Origin: Pseudogemmobacter hezensis
Lineage (GTDB): Bacteria > Pseudomonadota > Alphaproteobacteria > Rhodobacterales > Rhodobacteraceae
Assembly: GCF_013155295.1 (NCBI RefSeq)
Contig: NZ_JABJXT010000002.1
Location: forward strand, 305,434-369,433
Length of the DNA: 64,000 bases
Reading direction: 5' to 3'
A program made the position numbers and the translations under genes. Below, in pieces: positions 37,953-46,703 of this stretch (position 1 is its first letter; each line of letters opens with the position of its first letter). The notes beneath the pieces were generated by a model. The model was not told the DNA's origin and searched no databases. It saw only the letters and a list, made by a program, of their open reading frames with translations.

Positions 37953-39353
37953 ATGCGACAAATCGCGGGCTTTGGCCTGTTGGCGGGCAGCTCGGCCCAT
38001 GATCGGGTCTGGCTGCGAACCCTGATCCTGATCCGCTGGCTGGCGATCTGTGGCCAGCTGGCAGCGATCACACTGGTCTCAGAGGGCTTTGGCTTCGATC
38101 TGCCGCTGGGCCTTTGCTTTCTCGCCGTCGGCGCCTCGGTCATCGTCAATCTGGTGGTGACGGTGGTTTTCCCCGGCAACCGCCGCCTGTCGGAAACCGG
38201 GGCGCTGCTGTCCTTGCTGTTTGACACCGCGCAGCTGGGGTTTCTGGTCTATGTGACCGGCGGGCTGACCAATCCCTTTGCGCTTTTGTTCATCGCGCCG
38301 GTCACCATCTCGGCCTCGGTGCTGTCGGTCGGGCCGACGCTGATCCTGGGCGCGGTCTCTATCGCGGCGGTCAGCCTCCTGGCGCAGTTCAATCATCCGA
38401 TCACCATGCAAAGCGGCGCGGCGCTTGAGATCCCGCAGCTGTTCAACTTTGGTTTCTGGGCCGCGATTGTGGTCGGCATCCTGTTTCTTGGCATCTATGC
38501 CCGCCGGATCGCCCGCGAAAGCCGGGCCCTGTCAGACGCGCTGCTGGCAACGCAGATGGCGCTCGCGCGCGAGCAGAAGCTGACCGATCTGGGCGGCGTG
38601 GTCGCCGCCGCCGCGCATGAGCTGGGCACGCCGCTTGCCACCATCAAACTGGTCTCGGCCGAGCTGATGGACGAGCTTTCCGACCAGCCAGAACTTTTGG
38701 CCGATGCCCGCCTGATCCGCGAACAGGCCGACCGCTGCCGTGACATCCTGCGCGGCATGGGCCGGGCCGGGAATGATGATCTGCAGCTGCGCCAGACGCC
38801 GCTTTCCGCGCTGCTGCGCGAGGCTGCAGAGCCGCATCTGAACCGCGGCAAAGAGCTGATCTTCGAACAGGCCCCCGGCAATGACGCCGCAGCCGGCAAA
38901 GGCCGCGAGCCCCTGGTGCGCCGCCGCCCCGAGATCATCCACGGGCTGCGCAACCTGATCCAGAATGCGGTCGATTTCGCCCAAAGCCGGGTCTGGATCC
39001 GCTATAGCTGGAACGAGCGCGAGATCCTGCTCAGCATCGTCGATGACGGCCCGGGCTATCCCCCCAATATCATCAACCGCATCGGCGACCCCTTCGTGCG
39101 CGAACGGCGCAGCGATCAGGATCTGACCCATCGCCCCGAATATGAGGGCATGGGCCTGGGCCTTTTCATCGCCAAAACCCTGCTGGAACGCACCGGGGCC
39201 AGCCTGACCTTCACCAATGCCCATGATCCGTTTCAGCCCGGCACAGATCGCAACGGGCGTTCCGGCGCATTGGTAGAGCTGCGCTGGAAAAGCGCCGATC
39301 TGCTGGCCCCCAGCACGCAGCCGGGTGCCGCTAATGCGCCAATCCCGATCTGA
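37953..39353 (+). CDS. regB: Redox sensor histidine kinase RegB (PrrB/ActS)
   Basis: Inner-membrane sensor kinase for the RegA regulator. Six N-terminal membrane segments (residues 20-185), the quinone-binding redox box GGLTNPF at residues 103-109, the phospho-acceptor His222 in AAAHELGTPLATIKL, and the redox-active Cys262 in ADRCRDIL. The catalytic ATPase domain has NLIQNAVDFA, IVDDGPGYP and GMGLGLFIAKTLL. The ATG at 37953 gives 466 residues, as in Rhodobacter. Divergent from senC across 138 bp. Confidence 0.97.
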   Translation: MRQIAGFGLLAGSSAHDRVWLRTLILIRWLAICGQLAAITLVSEGFGFDLPLGLCFLAVGASVIVNLVVTVVFPGNRRLSETGALLSLLFDTAQLGFLVYVTGGLTNPFALLFIAPVTISASVLSVGPTLILGAVSIAAVSLLAQFNHPITMQSGAALEIPQLFNFGFWAAIVVGILFLGIYARRIARESRALSDALLATQMALAREQKLTDLGGVVAAAAHELGTPLATIKLVSAELMDELSDQPELLADARLIREQADRCRDILRGMGRAGNDDLQLRQTPLSALLREAAEPHLNRGKELIFEQAPGNDAAAGKGREPLVRRRPEIIHGLRNLIQNAVDFAQSRVWIRYSWNEREILLSIVDDGPGYPPNIINRIGDPFVRERRSDQDLTHRPEYEGMGLGLFIAKTLLERTGASLTFTNAHDPFQPGTDRNGRSGALVELRWKSADLLAPSTQPGAANAPIPI

Positions 39354-39442
39354 GCGGCGGCAGCTCGGTTGCCGCCCCCGATTGCCGCCCCCGATTACCG
39401 CCCATGACAGAGACAATGGCGCGAAATCAGCGCTGATCGCAG

Positions 39443-39458
39443 TTAACCCCGCATTAAC
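39443..39458. promoter_or_regulatory. CtrA-type binding site upstream of the PAS-domain gene
   Basis: TTAA-CCCCGCA-TTAAC is an exact match to the CtrA consensus TTAA-N7-TTAAC, 30 to 45 bp before the start of the PAS-domain gene. Confidence 0.55.
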
Positions 39459-39487
39459 CGCTCGCACCGTAGAGTTTTCATCATGAT

Positions 39488-41155
39488 GTGATGGTGCGGA
39501 CAGATATGGAAGCTGACTGGATCCTGTCAATCGGGCTGGTGCTGACGGCGGCGCTGATCGCCATGGCCTGCCTTCTCTTCATGGCCGCGATGCAATCGCG
39601 TGCGCCGGCTGCGGCTTCGGTCTTTGGCAGCCGCCTGGCTGAGACGGTGTTCATCTTCGATGGCGAGGCGCTGGTCGATGCGACCCCGCCCGCCCGGGCG
39701 CTGATTGCCAATGGTGTCGAATCGGGGGGGCCGTGGTTTCGCGCCCTCTCCCGGCTGGAACCGATGTTCCCAGGCCTTCACACCAGGCTGGAAGGGCTGC
39801 AGCGTGAGGGGCGTTTTGTTCTGTGTTCACGCGAGGATGTCAGCCCGCCGCTGGTGCTGCGGGCCGAATATATCGGTGGCCTGACGCGGCTGACCCTGGT
39901 TGATGGCGACGGAGAGGCCGCCAGCCCCGGCTCTGACGGCCTGGCCGAGCTGGCCCTGAAAGATGAGCTGGCGCATCTGCATGACACGCTTGCGCGCGCG
40001 CCGCTGCCCGTCTGGCGCGAAACCGCCGAGGGCGAGGTGATCTGGGCCAATGGCCCCTATCTCGCCGCCGCCGCCGAACAGCTGGAGCCGGGGAAAGAGC
40101 TGACCTGGCCGCTGCCGATCATTTTCCCCCAGGTCGCTGCGCAGGCCGACAACAGCGCGATATCGCAGCCGCATTCTGCCAAAGACGCCCTTTCACGACC
40201 CAGGCCCGCCCCGGCTGCAACCCGCGCCTCGCTTACGCTTGGTGAGACAACCTGCTGGTATGACATCCAAAGCCGCCCATTGGCCGGGCGTGGCCCTGGC
40301 AGCGGGCGGCTGTGTTATGCGCTGCCCGCAGATGGCCTGGTCGCCGCCGAAAACAGCCTGCATGAGTTTACGCAGACCCTGGCAAAGACCTTTGCGCAGC
40401 TGCCGATCGGCCTGGCTATTTTCGACAAGACGCGGGTTTTACAGATGTTCAACCCCGCGCTTCTGGACCTGACCGGCCTGCCGATCGAGTTTCTGATCGC
40501 CCGCCCCAGCCTGCCCGCCATGCTGGATACCTTGCGCGAAACCTCGATGCTGCCAGAGCCGAAGGACTATCGCTCCTGGCGCCGCCAGATGGCCGAGATG
40601 GAAAAAGCCGCCGCCGAGGGCCTTTTTGAGGAAACCTGGGCGCTGCCATCGGGCCATACCTGGCGCGTCACCGGGCGCCCCCATCCAAATGGGGCGCTGG
40701 CCTTCATGGTTGAGGATATTTCAACCGAAATGACGCGCACCCGCCGCTACCGCGCCGATCTGGAACTGGGTCAGGCGGTGATTGACGGCTTGCCCGATGC
40801 GGTTGTGGTCTTTGCCCAGGATGGCTCGGTCGCGCTGGCGAATGCTGCGGCCACCCGGCTTTGGGGCCAGAACCCACTTGCCGGAAGCGATGGCAGCCCG
40901 GGCGGCAAAGCCATTCACCGCTGGCGCGAAAAGACCGCGCCGACGCTGTTATGGGGCGATCTGGAGCAGTTTATCGGCCTGTTTGGCACCCGTGAGGCCT
41001 GGGATGGCGAATTGCGGATGCTGGATGGAAGGTTGCTCAGCTGCCGCGTGGCCCCGATGCCGCATGGCGCAACGCTGGTCACCTTCCGAACAGCCGAGCC
41101 TCCGGCGTTAAGTGACGGCTCAGAAGAGGGCGGCCGCGCTATGCTGATCGCCTGA
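39488..41155 (+). CDS. Membrane-anchored PAS-domain protein without kinase domain
   Basis: About 550 residues: one N-terminal membrane helix (residues 10-32), a weak PAS-like region to about 230, a clear PAS domain near 290-400 (KTFAQLPIGLAIFDKT, then ETWALPSGHTWRVTGRPHP), and another near 430-530 (VIDGLPDAVVVFAQDG). No histidine-kinase DHp or ATPase domain follows; the protein stops at MLIA. Related Rhodobacterales proteins next to regB also seem to lack a kinase. Start uncertain: GTG 39488, ATG 39491 or ATG 39506 are all possible. A CtrA-type box lies just upstream. Confidence 0.75.
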   Translation: MMVRTDMEADWILSIGLVLTAALIAMACLLFMAAMQSRAPAAASVFGSRLAETVFIFDGEALVDATPPARALIANGVESGGPWFRALSRLEPMFPGLHTRLEGLQREGRFVLCSREDVSPPLVLRAEYIGGLTRLTLVDGDGEAASPGSDGLAELALKDELAHLHDTLARAPLPVWRETAEGEVIWANGPYLAAAAEQLEPGKELTWPLPIIFPQVAAQADNSAISQPHSAKDALSRPRPAPAATRASLTLGETTCWYDIQSRPLAGRGPGSGRLCYALPADGLVAAENSLHEFTQTLAKTFAQLPIGLAIFDKTRVLQMFNPALLDLTGLPIEFLIARPSLPAMLDTLRETSMLPEPKDYRSWRRQMAEMEKAAAEGLFEETWALPSGHTWRVTGRPHPNGALAFMVEDISTEMTRTRRYRADLELGQAVIDGLPDAVVVFAQDGSVALANAAATRLWGQNPLAGSDGSPGGKAIHRWREKTAPTLLWGDLEQFIGLFGTREAWDGELRMLDGRLLSCRVAPMPHGATLVTFRTAEPPALSDGSEEGGRAMLIA

Positions 41156-41175
41156 CAATCCTGTGCGGCCCGGGC

Positions 41176-41802
41176 TTAGCCCCGGCGCAGCCAGACATAA
41201 AACGCGCCCGCGCCCCCGTGGCGCAGATGGGCCTCGAGCACTTCCTGCACGACGGCGCTTAGTGGGGGCAGCCGCAGCCAATGCGGCACCTGATGACGCA
41301 GGGCGCCGGTGGGGCGGGGAACCGGCTCATAGATCTGCTTGCCCTTGCCGGTAATCACCAGCACCAGCCGCTTGCCCGAGGCCTGAGAATGCATCAGAAA
41401 ACCGATCAACGCCGGATGCGCCCCCGCCAGTGTCATACCATGCAGGTCAATACGGGCCTCAGGTGCCAGCTTGCCCCGCAGCATCTTGCGATGCAGCCCC
41501 GCATCCAGCCGCAGGGGCGCGGGCGAGCCATTGGTCAGGCTGGCAGGCAAAGAGATACTGGCGGAAGGTGCGGCGCGTTCGCCAAGGCGAAAGGGCTTTG
41601 AGGCGGGCAGCGGCCAGTCGGTGCCAGTTTTACCAAATGCAGCCCCCGGCGCAGCCGTCGGGCCGGGCAGACCCTCTTGCGGGATATGCGCCTCACGTTC
41701 GATGTCCTCGGCAATATCAGAGCCGCGCATCGGGCGCAGCGTTCGTGCGACCGCCTGCCAAAGCTCGCGCTCTTCGGGCCTCAGCTGTCTGCGCCGCGCC
41801 AT
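41176..41802 (-). CDS. Smr-domain protein
   Basis: 208 residues with a C-terminal Smr (small MutS-related) domain: IDLHGMTLAGAHPALIGFL, LVLVITGKGK, HRHGG-like GGAGAFYVWLRR. Smr domains cut or bind nucleic acids with branched or stalled structures; stand-alone proteins are often linked to ribosome rescue. The N-terminal 100 residues are charged and poorly ordered. It starts 1 bp after the mltA stop, so the two are co-transcribed. Confidence 0.85.
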   Translation of the reverse strand: MARRRQLRPEERELWQAVARTLRPMRGSDIAEDIEREAHIPQEGLPGPTAAPGAAFGKTGTDWPLPASKPFRLGERAAPSASISLPASLTNGSPAPLRLDAGLHRKMLRGKLAPEARIDLHGMTLAGAHPALIGFLMHSQASGKRLVLVITGKGKQIYEPVPRPTGALRHQVPHWLRLPPLSAVVQEVLEAHLRHGGAGAFYVWLRRG

Positions 41803-41803
41803 C

Positions 41804-42835
41804 TTAATTCCCGCCCGTCAGTGCCCAGGCGCGGTCGATAGGCAAAAGTTGCACCATTCGCCCGCCATCGCGCACAATCCCGGCGGCATCACCTGCCGCA
41901 CCGCCATAGCCAAAGAAGATATCCGCCCGCTGCGCCCCTTTGATCGCACCGCCGGTATCCTGCGCCACCATCAGCCGCTGCAGGGGCGCACGCCCCGCTT
42001 TCTCAATCCAGACCGGCGCGCCCAGCGGCACGAAGGCCGGATCAACCGCCAGCGAGCGCATCGGCGTGATCGATTTTCCCATCGCGCCAATTGGCCCTTT
42101 TTCAGCAGGCAAATCCCTTATCCTGCGAAAGAAAATATATGAGGGATTGTGGTTCAGCAGCTCATTCCCCAGGCCCGGGTTGCGGCGCACAAAACTCTGG
42201 ATGGTCTGCGCGGAAACCTGATGCGCCGCATAAATTCCGCGCCGCACCATTTCCTGCCCGACAGAGCGATAGGCATGCCCGTTTCGCCCCGCATAGCCCA
42301 GGCGGATCACCGAGCCATCGGTCATCTTCACCCGGCCAGAGCCCTGAATATGCAGGAAAAACACCTCGACCGGGTCGTCGATCCAGGCGATCTCCAGCCC
42401 TCTGCCCGCCAATGCCCCTGCCTCAATCTGCTCGCGGCTGTAATAGACGCTGCCATCGGTCAGTTCAGGCGGACGGCGATAAAGCGGCCAGGCATAGGTG
42501 GGGGTGCGCACCGCAGAGCCGTTCAGTTCCGGTTCATAATAGCCGGTGAACAGCGCGGGCGGCTTGCCGATAATCACCGGACGGAACAGCAGCTCAAAGA
42601 ATGCCCGCGCCGAGGCATCGTCCTTTGGCACATCACCGGCCAGCTTGCAGACCGGCCGCCACCAGGGGGCATCCAGCTGGGCGCAGGTGACCAGAAAGGC
42701 CTCAAGCGCCTCAAGCTGGCCGCCTTCGCGCCAGCCATTCAGCGCCTCGAAGTCGACCATCTCGGCATGCGCATCCTCTGCGCCCGTCACCGCCGCCATC
42801 CCGACCAGAAGTGCGAAAAGCAGCCGCCGCAACAT
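41804..42835 (-). CDS. mltA: Membrane-bound lytic transglycosylase A
   Basis: Cleaves peptidoglycan to 1,6-anhydroMurNAc products, which feed recycling (compare amgK/murU at 24 kb). Signal peptide at residues 1-22 (RRLLFALLVGMAAVTG), GYYEPELNGS, HIQGSGRVKM and the catalytic 3D-domain motif MVAQDTGGAIKGAQRADIFFG. No lipobox Cys is visible, so it may be periplasmic rather than lipidated. 343 residues. Confidence 0.93.
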   Translation of the reverse strand: MLRRLLFALLVGMAAVTGAEDAHAEMVDFEALNGWREGGQLEALEAFLVTCAQLDAPWWRPVCKLAGDVPKDDASARAFFELLFRPVIIGKPPALFTGYYEPELNGSAVRTPTYAWPLYRRPPELTDGSVYYSREQIEAGALAGRGLEIAWIDDPVEVFFLHIQGSGRVKMTDGSVIRLGYAGRNGHAYRSVGQEMVRRGIYAAHQVSAQTIQSFVRRNPGLGNELLNHNPSYIFFRRIRDLPAEKGPIGAMGKSITPMRSLAVDPAFVPLGAPVWIEKAGRAPLQRLMVAQDTGGAIKGAQRADIFFGYGGAAGDAAGIVRDGGRMVQLLPIDRAWALTGGN

Positions 42836-42843
42836 GGCATCCC

Positions 42844-43506
42844 TCAGTCGCCGGTGGCGACCAGCTGCCAGTTTGGATCATCCGCGCCCATCTTGCGGGC
42901 AAAGACCCAGACATCGCGCTGCCGTTTGACGCTTTTCGCATCGCCCTCAATGATCGTGCCGCTTTTGTCACGCACCACCGAAGTCAGCTCGCCGACAAAG
43001 CGCACTGTCAGCTCGGCAAAGCCGGTCACCTTGTCGAAAGTGGCATCCTGCAGCACCATTTCCTTCAGGCCGATGAAATTCGCCTCGACGGTCAGGCCGC
43101 GCGCCTCACGGGCTTTGATCACCTCATCAAAGCTGGCTTCGACCTCATCGCCAAGGAAGGCGCGCACCGGATCCAGCTCGCCGCGCTCGAATGCCATCAG
43201 GATCATCTCATAGGCCTGGCGGGCCCCGCTGAGGAAGGGTGTCAGCACGAAAGACGGCTCTGCCGCTTTCATCGCGATCAGGGCCTTTGCCGCTTCACTG
43301 TCAGCCGCCACATGGTCGGTGATGTCCTGATCGGCACCACCTTCGATCACCTGGAACTCTTGCCGGGCAGCCGGACGCCCCTCTTCGGGCGGCAGGGCCG
43401 GCGGTTTCTCAAACCCGTCCCGCGTCCCCAGCACCGAGCGGAGCTTGAGGATCAGGAAAATTGCGACCCCGGCAAGCACCAGGAGCTGAATCAACGCATT
43501 GTTCAT
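42844..43506 (-). CDS. TIM44-like domain membrane protein
   Basis: 220 residues: N-terminal membrane helix (residues 5-22), a proline- and charge-rich linker, then a TIM44-like domain (AYEMILMAFERGELDPVRAF near 100). In mitochondria TIM44 links import to the inner membrane; the bacterial role is unclear, perhaps membrane-protein insertion. It is upstream of mltA on the same strand and divergent from fxsA, next to secB, an order common in alphaproteobacteria. Confidence 0.85.
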   Translation of the reverse strand: MNNALIQLLVLAGVAIFLILKLRSVLGTRDGFEKPPALPPEEGRPAARQEFQVIEGGADQDITDHVAADSEAAKALIAMKAAEPSFVLTPFLSGARQAYEMILMAFERGELDPVRAFLGDEVEASFDEVIKAREARGLTVEANFIGLKEMVLQDATFDKVTGFAELTVRFVGELTSVVRDKSGTIIEGDAKSVKRQRDVWVFARKMGADDPNWQLVATGD

Positions 43507-43675
43507 CGGCTATCCCATGACATGTCGCCCCCATCCTTTCGGTGAGCCTGCACGGGCAATCAATGGCCCGGGCTGGTCACGAGAGGCTTGGGAAGGCGCG
43601 ATTGTTCTCTTATGTAGGTTTTACCCGCCCGCAAGTAAACCTTGCCGCACCGAAGCAGTCGCATGAGGACAAAAA

Positions 43676-44197
43676 ATGCCGCGAATTTTGCTCTTTCTGG
43701 CCTGGCCACTGGCTGAGATCGGTCTTTTCGTGATTATCGGCGGGGAAATCGGCCTCTGGCCGACACTGGCCTGGGTTGTATTAACGGCACTTGTCGGAAT
43801 TGTGATCCTGCGGTTTGAAGCCGCGCGAGGGGCGGGACTGATCCGCAGTGGGCTGAGCGGCACTGCGATCTCGCAGGGCGGCGCAATCGGCGATCCGATC
43901 AGGGGGCTGATGCGGGCGCTGGCCGGGGTGCTGCTGGTGCTGCCGGGCTTTCTGACCGACGCCCTGGGCATTTTGCTGCTGCTGCCGCCGGTCCAGGCCC
44001 TGATGCGCAACCTGGTGACCGCCAAACTCGGCACCCTCAACGCACGCGGCTTTGCCGCCGGGCAGTCGCCCTTTGGCGCCCCCCGCGCGGGCAGCACGAA
44101 CGACGGCCGCGACGACAGCACAATCGATGGCGAATGGATTGAGCTGCCGCCAGAGGCAAACCGCAACCGCCCCTCACGCTGGACGGAGCCCGAGTAA
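43676..44197 (+). CDS. fxsA: FxsA-family membrane protein
   Basis: 173 residues with three or four membrane segments in the first 120 (LLFLAWPLAEIGLFVIIGG, WVVLTALVGIVILRFEA, GVLLVLPGFLTDALGILLLL). The E. coli relative relieves phage T7 exclusion by F plasmids; the natural role is unknown. The C-terminus is hydrophilic. GAGGAC precedes the ATG. Confidence 0.88.
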   Translation: MPRILLFLAWPLAEIGLFVIIGGEIGLWPTLAWVVLTALVGIVILRFEAARGAGLIRSGLSGTAISQGGAIGDPIRGLMRALAGVLLVLPGFLTDALGILLLLPPVQALMRNLVTAKLGTLNARGFAAGQSPFGAPRAGSTNDGRDDSTIDGEWIELPPEANRNRPSRWTEPE

Positions 44198-44344
44198 CAG
44201 CCAAACGGAAAACCCGTCACAGATCCGGCCAGAGACATTGAGCGCCGCCCCCGCCTCTGCTAGGGGAGGGCGGTATCATTGACGGGCGCGGCCTCTGCCA
44301 CATCGGCAGCGTAACAGGTGCCGCCCCTTTTCAGGAGGATTTCC

Positions 44345-44836
44345 ATGGCGGAAGAAACACCGGCCGCAGGCGCAAACGGCACCGCAGCACCCCAGGTGCG
44401 GATGCAGGTTCTGGCGCAATATATCCGCGACCTCAGCTTTGAGAATGTCGTGGTGCAAAAAGGCCTCGCCGGGGTCGAAGTCCAGCCCGACGTCCAGGTC
44501 GCGGTCAGCCTTGACGCCCGCAAGCGCCCCGCAGATCATCAGTTCGAAGTGATCACCAAATTCAAGGTCACCTCGAAGAACAAGAACAATGACGAGACGC
44601 TGTTCCTGCTGGAACTGGAATATGCCGGCACTTTCCATATCGAGGGCGTGCCCGAAGATCAGATGCACCCCTTCCTGCTGATCGAATGCCCGCGTCTGCT
44701 GTTCCCCTTCGTGCGGCGCATCATCTCTGACATCACCCGCGACGGTGGCTTCCCGCCGCTGAACATCGACAACGTCGACTTCCTCGCGCTTTATCGCCAG
44801 GAAATCGCCCGCCGTCAGGCCCAGCCCGCAAACTGA
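44345..44836 (+). CDS. secB: Protein-export chaperone SecB
   Basis: Cytoplasmic tetrameric chaperone that delivers unfolded preproteins to SecA. Motifs VQKGLAGVEVQPDVQVAVSL, LFLLELEYAGTF, ECPRLLFPFVRRII and TRDGGFPPLNIDNVDFLALY are conserved. The ATG at 44345 is behind a strong AGGAGG site and gives 163 residues. Confidence 0.96.
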   Translation: MAEETPAAGANGTAAPQVRMQVLAQYIRDLSFENVVVQKGLAGVEVQPDVQVAVSLDARKRPADHQFEVITKFKVTSKNKNNDETLFLLELEYAGTFHIEGVPEDQMHPFLLIECPRLLFPFVRRIISDITRDGGFPPLNIDNVDFLALYRQEIARRQAQPAN

Positions 44837-44873
44837 GGCTTTCGCGGATCAGGGTTTCCGCAAACCGAGACAT

Positions 44874-44911
44874 AAAAGGGCGCCCGGCACAGATGATGCG
44901 GGCGCCCTTTT
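44874..44911. terminator. Bidirectional terminator between secB and rlmH
   Basis: 13-bp perfect stem (44874-44886 with 44899-44911), A-rich on the left, TTTTT on the right. Confidence 0.88.
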
Positions 44912-44950
44912 TCTTTGATCTGGCAGATTTCTGTGGTCTGCATAGCAGGT

Positions 44951-45421
44951 TCAGACCCGGTGATAAGGCCCGCCCGCAAGGATGGTCGCGGCGCGGTAAA
45001 GCTGCTCGGCCAGCATCACCCGCACCAGCATATGCGGCCAGACCATCTGCCCAAAACTCAGCGAATGATCGGCCCGCGCCCGCAGATCCGGGTGGATACC
45101 ATCGGCGCCACCGATCACAAAAGCCAGATCCTGCCGCCCCGCATCGCGCCATTTCGCCAAAAGCGCCGCGAAATCGGGCGAGGACATCTGGCGCCCACGC
45201 TCATCCATCGTGCAGATCAGCGCCCCTGTGGGAATGGCCCGTGACAAAAGCGCAGCCTCGGCCTCCATGCCGCCGCCCTTTTTATCCTCGACCTCAAGCG
45301 CGCTGGCGGGGCCAAGCGCCAGCGCCCGCCCCTGTTTGCCAAAGCGATCCAGATAATCGTCGATCAGGGTGCGCTCGGGCGAGGCCCGCAGCCGCCCGAC
45401 CACGCAAAGATGCACGCGCAC
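44951..45421 (-). CDS. rlmH: 23S rRNA pseudouridine-1915 N3-methyltransferase
   Basis: SPOUT methyltransferase (YbeA). FVIGGADGIHP holds the SAM-binding loop and the C-terminus GGPYHRV is diagnostic. 156 residues from a GTG start. It lies 15 bp after rsfS, the usual rsfS-rlmH pair. Confidence 0.95.
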   Translation of the reverse strand: MRVHLCVVGRLRASPERTLIDDYLDRFGKQGRALALGPASALEVEDKKGGGMEAEAALLSRAIPTGALICTMDERGRQMSSPDFAALLAKWRDAGRQDLAFVIGGADGIHPDLRARADHSLSFGQMVWPHMLVRVMLAEQLYRAATILAGGPYHRV

Positions 45422-45436
45422 AGCCTGACCCCGCGC

Positions 45437-45856
45437 TTACAGGGTGCGGGCTGCGCCGACCTGGCCGCTGGGCAGCCACATTTTTTCCAGCTGATAGAAT
45501 TCACGAACCTCGGGACGGAACACGTGAACGATCACGTCTCCGGTGTCGATCAGCACCCAGTCGCCGGTCTCTTTGCCTTCCATCCGCGAGATGATGCGGA
45601 AGGCGTCTTTGAGACGCTCGGACAGTTTTTCGGCAATCGCAGCCACCTGGCGCGACGAACGGCCAGAGCAGATCACCATATAGTCAGCAACATCCGAGCG
45701 GCCGCGCAGATCAATCAGCACGACATCTTCGGCCTTGTCATCCTCAACCGAGGCCATGACAGCGTCACGCACGGCATCCGAGCTGAATTCCGTTTGCGCC
45801 GGACGTCCGGCACGCGGGGCGACCGGCAGGCCGGTCACAGGGTCAGTATGGGACAG
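45437..45856 (-). CDS. rsfS: Ribosome silencing factor RsfS, possible CTG start
   Basis: Binds uL14 and blocks subunit joining in starvation. Family core: KAEDVVLIDLRGRSDVADYM, ICSGRSSRQVAAIAEKL, DWVLIDTGDVIVHVF. No in-frame ATG lies at the expected place. A CTG at 45856 is eight bases after a strong GGAGG and would give about 139 residues (leading SHTDPVTGLPVAP). The next ATG up, 45907, has no ribosome site; the internal ATG would cut the first helix. The boundary is therefore tentative. Confidence 0.85.
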   Translation of the reverse strand: MSHTDPVTGLPVAPRAGRPAQTEFSSDAVRDAVMASVEDDKAEDVVLIDLRGRSDVADYMVICSGRSSRQVAAIAEKLSERLKDAFRIISRMEGKETGDWVLIDTGDVIVHVFRPEVREFYQLEKMWLPSGQVGAARTL

Positions 45857-46037
45857 GGAAGTGTCCTCCAAATCAGCGCGCAAGCCCCGCGCCGGGCGTT
45901 TCCACATCAGAATAGCACCCAAAGCGGGCAATCTCAACGCCAGGGCGAGCCAAAGCCGGAAAATCTCCCTGATTGCAGCGTGAATTTGACAGATTTTCAG
46001 GGCTTCATCACAGAGTTCACGATTGCAGAGCGTCCGA

Positions 46038-46412
46038 ATGGCATCCCCGGAACACAACGAAAAGCTCGCCCTCGCCCTCGAACTGGGTGAAAGGCTCGGC
46101 ATCAGCCGCGCACAGATGCTTCCGCCTTTCTTGCGCATTTGTAACCGGATCGGCCTGCCGGTCAGACCTTTACACTATATGCCGACATGGCTTCTGCTGT
46201 CATTCTTGGCAGCCACATTGGGTTTTCTGTTTTTCGGCCTTTGGTGGGCCCTCAGCCTCTTTGATCTCGAAGGTCATCGCAAACTCGGCTGGGTTTACAG
46301 GGTTGGCCCGGCAAGCACTGCAGCCCTTGGCGCATTTCTGGGCGGCGCACTGACGGTTTTCATCCGGATACAAAGCCTTAGCCGTGATCTGCCACGCTGG
46401 CGCGATCTTTGA
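46038..46412 (+). CDS. Small DUF6404-like membrane protein
   Basis: 124 residues: a soluble N-terminal 50 (HNEKLALALELGERLGISRAQ), then two membrane helices (WLLLSFLAATLGFLFFGLWW and TAALGAFLGGALTVFI). The pattern resembles DUF6404 proteins, of unknown function. The ATG at 46038 is preferred over an earlier in-frame start at 46023. Divergent from rsfS. Confidence 0.6.
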   Translation: MASPEHNEKLALALELGERLGISRAQMLPPFLRICNRIGLPVRPLHYMPTWLLLSFLAATLGFLFFGLWWALSLFDLEGHRKLGWVYRVGPASTAALGAFLGGALTVFIRIQSLSRDLPRWRDL

Positions 46413-46525
46413 CCTCACCCCGGCCCCGGGCCCTCAACCCGGACCATTTCTCCGCAGCCCAGCTCTGCACCGGCATGATGCGGCAATCCTTGATTACGCC
46501 GGGATTCGGGCGTAAATAAGCGGCT

Positions 46526-46618
46526 ATGAACGGGTTCATCTATTTCAACATCACCGACCACGCACGCCTTCCGGCGCGTTTTTTCGGCGCGACCCGCAAC
46601 ATTCTCGCACGTCTTTGA
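46526..46618 (+). CDS. Putative 30-residue leaderless ORF upstream of leuC
   Basis: Short frame starting MNGFIYFNITDHARLPARFF and ending NILARL. A good sigma-70-type promoter (TTGATT, 17 bp, TAAATA at 46513-46518) would place transcription start almost at the ATG, so it could be leaderless. A hairpin with a T6 run (46568-46586) lies inside the frame. It has no Leu cluster as in classical leu leaders. Coding status is speculative. Confidence 0.3.
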   Translation: MNGFIYFNITDHARLPARFFGATRNILARL

Positions 46619-46703
46619 CGCGGCGGGCCGGATTTCCCGACCCTGACGCCGCGCGAGTTTGTGACACCGAATCTCCGAAAAGCTATCCCAAAAGGTGAGA
46701 GCC

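Noticed and set aside
41156-41175. GC-rich dyad between the PAS gene and smr as a terminator
   Set aside because: Only 20 bp lie between the stops, the dyad runs into smr, and there is no T-tract.
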